Positions 63,597 to 64,000 of a DNA stretch of 64,000 nucleotides are shown one piece after another. Under the pieces are notes generated by a model. It searched no databases, had not been told where the DNA came from, and worked only from the letters and a program-made list of their open reading frames with translations. Positions within the stretch are counted from its first letter, which is position 1. The number at the start of each line of letters is the position of its first letter. This DNA comes from CAVXFS01 sp049582805 (lineage in GTDB: Bacteria; Pseudomonadota; Gammaproteobacteria; Burkholderiales; Gallionellaceae): assembly GCA_049582805.1 (NCBI GenBank), contig JBAUUR010000174.1:1-64000 (forward strand), written 5' to 3'. The position numbers and the translations under genes were made by a program.

Positions 63597-63648
63597 ACAC
63601 CACAGGACGGGGTTCTGCCGCCTTCCCCTTTCCGGATTAAGGTTAACG

Positions 63649-64000
63649 ATGAACCTGATTAGTCAAATCCTGCCTATTGAGAATGTCATTCTGGACACCG
63701 AGTCCACCAGCAAGAAGCGAGTATTCGAACGGGTTGGAATATTGTTCGAGAACAATCGGCAAATTGCCCGCAGCCAGGTTTTTGACAGCCTGTTTGCCCG
63801 CGAGAAACTCGGCTCCACCGGCCTGGGACAAGGCGTCGCCATTCCGCATGGGCGCATCAAGAACCTGCGCGAAGCGGTTGGCGCCTTCGTCAAGACGCAG
63901 TCCCCGATTCCATTTGATGCCCCGGATGGGCAGCCGGTCAATCTCATTTTCGTGCTGCTGGTACCGGAGCGCGCCACCGATGTACACCTGCAATTGCTGG
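63649..64000 (+). CDS. ptsN: PTS-Ntr EIIA protein PtsN (cut by window end)
   Basis: About 117 residues are visible before the window ends. The N-terminus (MNLISQILPIENVILD) and the phosphorylation site GVAIPHGRI (active His near residue 67) identify EIIA-Ntr. It regulates potassium uptake and nitrogen or stress responses rather than sugar import. The ATG at 63649 follows TAAGG by about 6 bases. The remaining ~35-40 residues lie outside the window. Confidence 0.93.
   Translation, partial: MNLISQILPIENVILDTESTSKKRVFERVGILFENNRQIARSQVFDSLFAREKLGSTGLGQGVAIPHGRIKNLREAVGAFVKTQSPIPFDAPDGQPVNLIFVLLVPERATDVHLQLL

Overview
The window is a contiguous piece of a bacterial chromosome. It looks betaproteobacterial, most likely order Nitrosomonadales and possibly a Gallionella/Sideroxydans-type iron oxidiser. 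This is an inference from gene order (corC-ybeY-phoH-miaB; coaX next to birA; purM-purN-DUF3108; pcnB-folK-dNK-panBCD; kdsD-kdsC-lptC-lptA-lptB-rpoN-hpf-ptsN) and protein flavour, not from a marker gene. About 57 protein genes, one tRNA and at least three decayed genes or relics are visible. Both window ends cut genes: a probable transposase start at the left edge and ptsN at the right edge.

Layout. 1-3746 (minus): possible IS edge, then corC, ybeY, phoH, miaB in one tight operon. 4061-11129 (minus): a small secreted protein, tRNA-Met with its own promoter and terminator, a SPOR protein, coaX, birA, a patatin-like lipase, a small protein and malic enzyme. 11270-19139: a glutathione transferase, an oversized hrpA carrying in-frame palindromic inserts, a type IV pilin-like protein and a CPA2 antiporter. 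19234-35160: a surface-glycosylation island with two TPR/GT41 (O-GlcNAc-transferase-like) proteins, a GT2-GT4 double glycosyltransferase, a coiled-coil methyltransferase, two divergent TPR-sulfotransferases, an ABC polysaccharide exporter (Wzm/Wzt), a methyltransferase gene broken by a stop and a frameshift, and a relic of a SEC-C/TPR gene. 35343-40135: a secreted parvulin, two secreted proteins each with a strong terminator, and a small lipoprotein.

40627-49292: purM-purN-DUF3108, hda, a FimV-like protein with a PilB/GspE-like ATPase (both carrying MshEN-type motifs, the ATPase with arginine for the Walker A lysine) and a HAD phosphatase. 49293-56819: a small inverted-repeat element, a PsiF-type protein, an FecCD-type ABC importer pair, pcnB, folK, a deoxynucleoside kinase, a structured repeat and panB-panC-panD. 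56890-64000: purB (minus), then the Kdo/LPS-transport/sigma-54 operon up to ptsN.

How it fits together. The right end is a conserved envelope operon: Kdo precursor synthesis (kdsD, kdsC), LPS bridge components (lptC, lptA, lptB) and the sigma-54/PTS-Ntr regulatory set. The accessory island at 19-35 kb is the most unusual part. Its enzymes (GT41, GT2/GT4, methyltransferases, PAPS-type sulfotransferases) and its Wzm/Wzt exporter suggest production and export of a modified, perhaps sulfated, surface glycan or glycoprotein. The broken and relic genes show that the island is still being remodelled. No CRISPR array, rRNA gene or phage was seen.
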